Assembly: GCA_020060215.1 (NCBI GenBank)
Contig: JAGVAP010000087.1
Span: forward strand, 1-64,000
Direction: 5' to 3'
DNA length: 64,000 nt
Source of the DNA: Deltaproteobacteria bacterium
GTDB lineage: Bacteria > Desulfobacterota > DSM-4660 > Desulfatiglandales > HGW-15
In this document: piece by piece, positions 63,572 through 64,000 of the stretch
Layout of the letters: every line of letters begins with the position of its first letter
Position numbering within the stretch: the first letter of the stretch is position 1
Position numbers and translations under genes: made by a program
The notes under the pieces: generated by a model
Database searches by the model: none
Seen by the model: only the letters and a program-made list of their open reading frames with translations
What the model was told of the DNA's origin: nothing

Positions 63572-64000
63572 TCGGCTGCGTCCTCCCGGAGGTCTGAATC
63601 CTCCTGCCGGGGACGGCCGCCGAGGTACAACAATCCCAACGTTGCCCCGATGGAAACCAATGCCGCGCATTCGATCACCAGGATCCACATGCCTGCCGCA
63701 CCTGCCGGGTATTCCAGCAGTCCGCCGGTAAAGGGGATCGTTGCGGCCGCGGACGACGCAAAAACCAGCACTCCAAGGACCAGGCCGAGCCGCGGGAGTC
63801 CCGGCCTGTAGACTGAAGGCAATACACCCCCAAGTGACAACAGCACGATCCCCCCCCCCAGCAGCGCCCCTCCCTGGAAAGCGCCCCCGGGCGCAGAAGA
63901 GCCGATCCAAAGGAGATAGCCCGCCGCCAGCACCAGCACCGGGAGCGAAATGCGCAGGAAGGAGAGGAGCAGCGGGCGGCCGCGCAGGTCGCTGACGGGC
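63568..64000 (-). CDS. mrpB: MrpB/MnhB-like antiporter subunit (5' end outside window)
   Basis: The frame is open to the right edge, so the start lies beyond the window. The visible ~143 residues have the MnhB motif SAPGGAFQGGALLGGGIVLL and helices matching the family. A run of ten C on the plus strand (63850-63859) encodes Gly-Gly-Gly within a helix and could slip during replication. Confidence 0.88.
   Translation of the reverse strand, partial: PVSDLRGRPLLLSFLRISLPVLVLAAGYLLWIGSSAPGGAFQGGALLGGGIVLLSLGGVLPSVYRPGLPRLGLVLGVLVFASSAAATIPFTGGLLEYPAGAAGMWILVIECAALVSIGATLGLLYLGGRPRQEDSDLREDAAE

Overview
The window reads as chromosomal DNA from a GC-rich, Gram-negative Desulfobacterota/deltaproteobacterium-like organism. 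This is inferred from gene content and no database was searched. The evidence is a LapA/LapB pair and outer-membrane-type lipoproteins, a selenocysteine formate dehydrogenase, a BcrA/HgdC-type activase, PEP-utilising and aco-type 2-oxoacid dehydrogenase genes, and several families of short palindromic intergenic repeats. No tRNA, rRNA, CRISPR array, insertion sequence or phage gene was recognised.

Layout. (1) 1-8600: a PEP-utilising protein cut by the left edge, enoyl-CoA hydratase, radical SAM protein, SDR, 2-oxoacid dehydrogenase E1alpha/E1beta/E2 and a methyltransferase. (2) 8832-12509: a CDF metal exporter with an unusually long tail, convergent with a caspase-like lipoprotein. (3) 12721-19735, minus: a compact operon of phosphodiesterase, HIT protein, lapA, lapB, mutS and an AMIN/amidase_3 protein, mostly joined by ATGA overlaps. 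(4) 19965-24408: FmdB-type zinc ribbon, UPF0280 protein, receiver-only regulator, HDOD protein, a CheD-like protein lacking the catalytic cysteine, and a dehydratase activase. (5) 24647-30124: TrkA-N K+ channel, long-form NfeD, SDR, trehalose-phosphatase. (6) 30613-40273: an envelope/stress block (PRC-barrel proteins, MltB-like transglycosylase, tandem-GAF protein, MFS carrier, sterol-desaturase-family protein, ChaB-like protein, PQQ-type sugar dehydrogenase, DUF1622). (7) 40329-46569, minus: a formate dehydrogenase locus (Sec-containing catalytic subunit, four-cluster ferredoxin, NrfD-like membrane subunit, two small uncharacterised proteins). (8) 46884-54128, plus: one respiratory operon encoding a variant Rieske protein, cytochrome b fused to a c-type domain, cytochrome c, heme O synthase, CuA-cytochrome c subunit II and fused oxidase subunits I+III. 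(9) 54155-59964: a decayed AI-2E-family gene, GH15, psiE, a P-type ATPase 3' remnant, an intact AI-2E gene and a tandem USP. (10) 60211-64000, minus: Mrp/complex-I-like antiporter subunits running off the right edge.

Together blocks 7, 8 and 10 suggest formate or quinol oxidation linked by a Rieske/cytochrome b complex to a caa3-type oxidase, with an ion-translocating membrane module nearby. The most unusual points are the Rieske box (CTD instead of CTH, plus an extra cysteine), the Sec codon and SECIS-like hairpin of the formate dehydrogenase, a three-domain CDF tail, an extracytoplasmic caspase homologue with a PA-IL-like domain, a CheD homologue without its cysteine, and repeats that supply stop codons or C-terminal tails to neighbouring genes.
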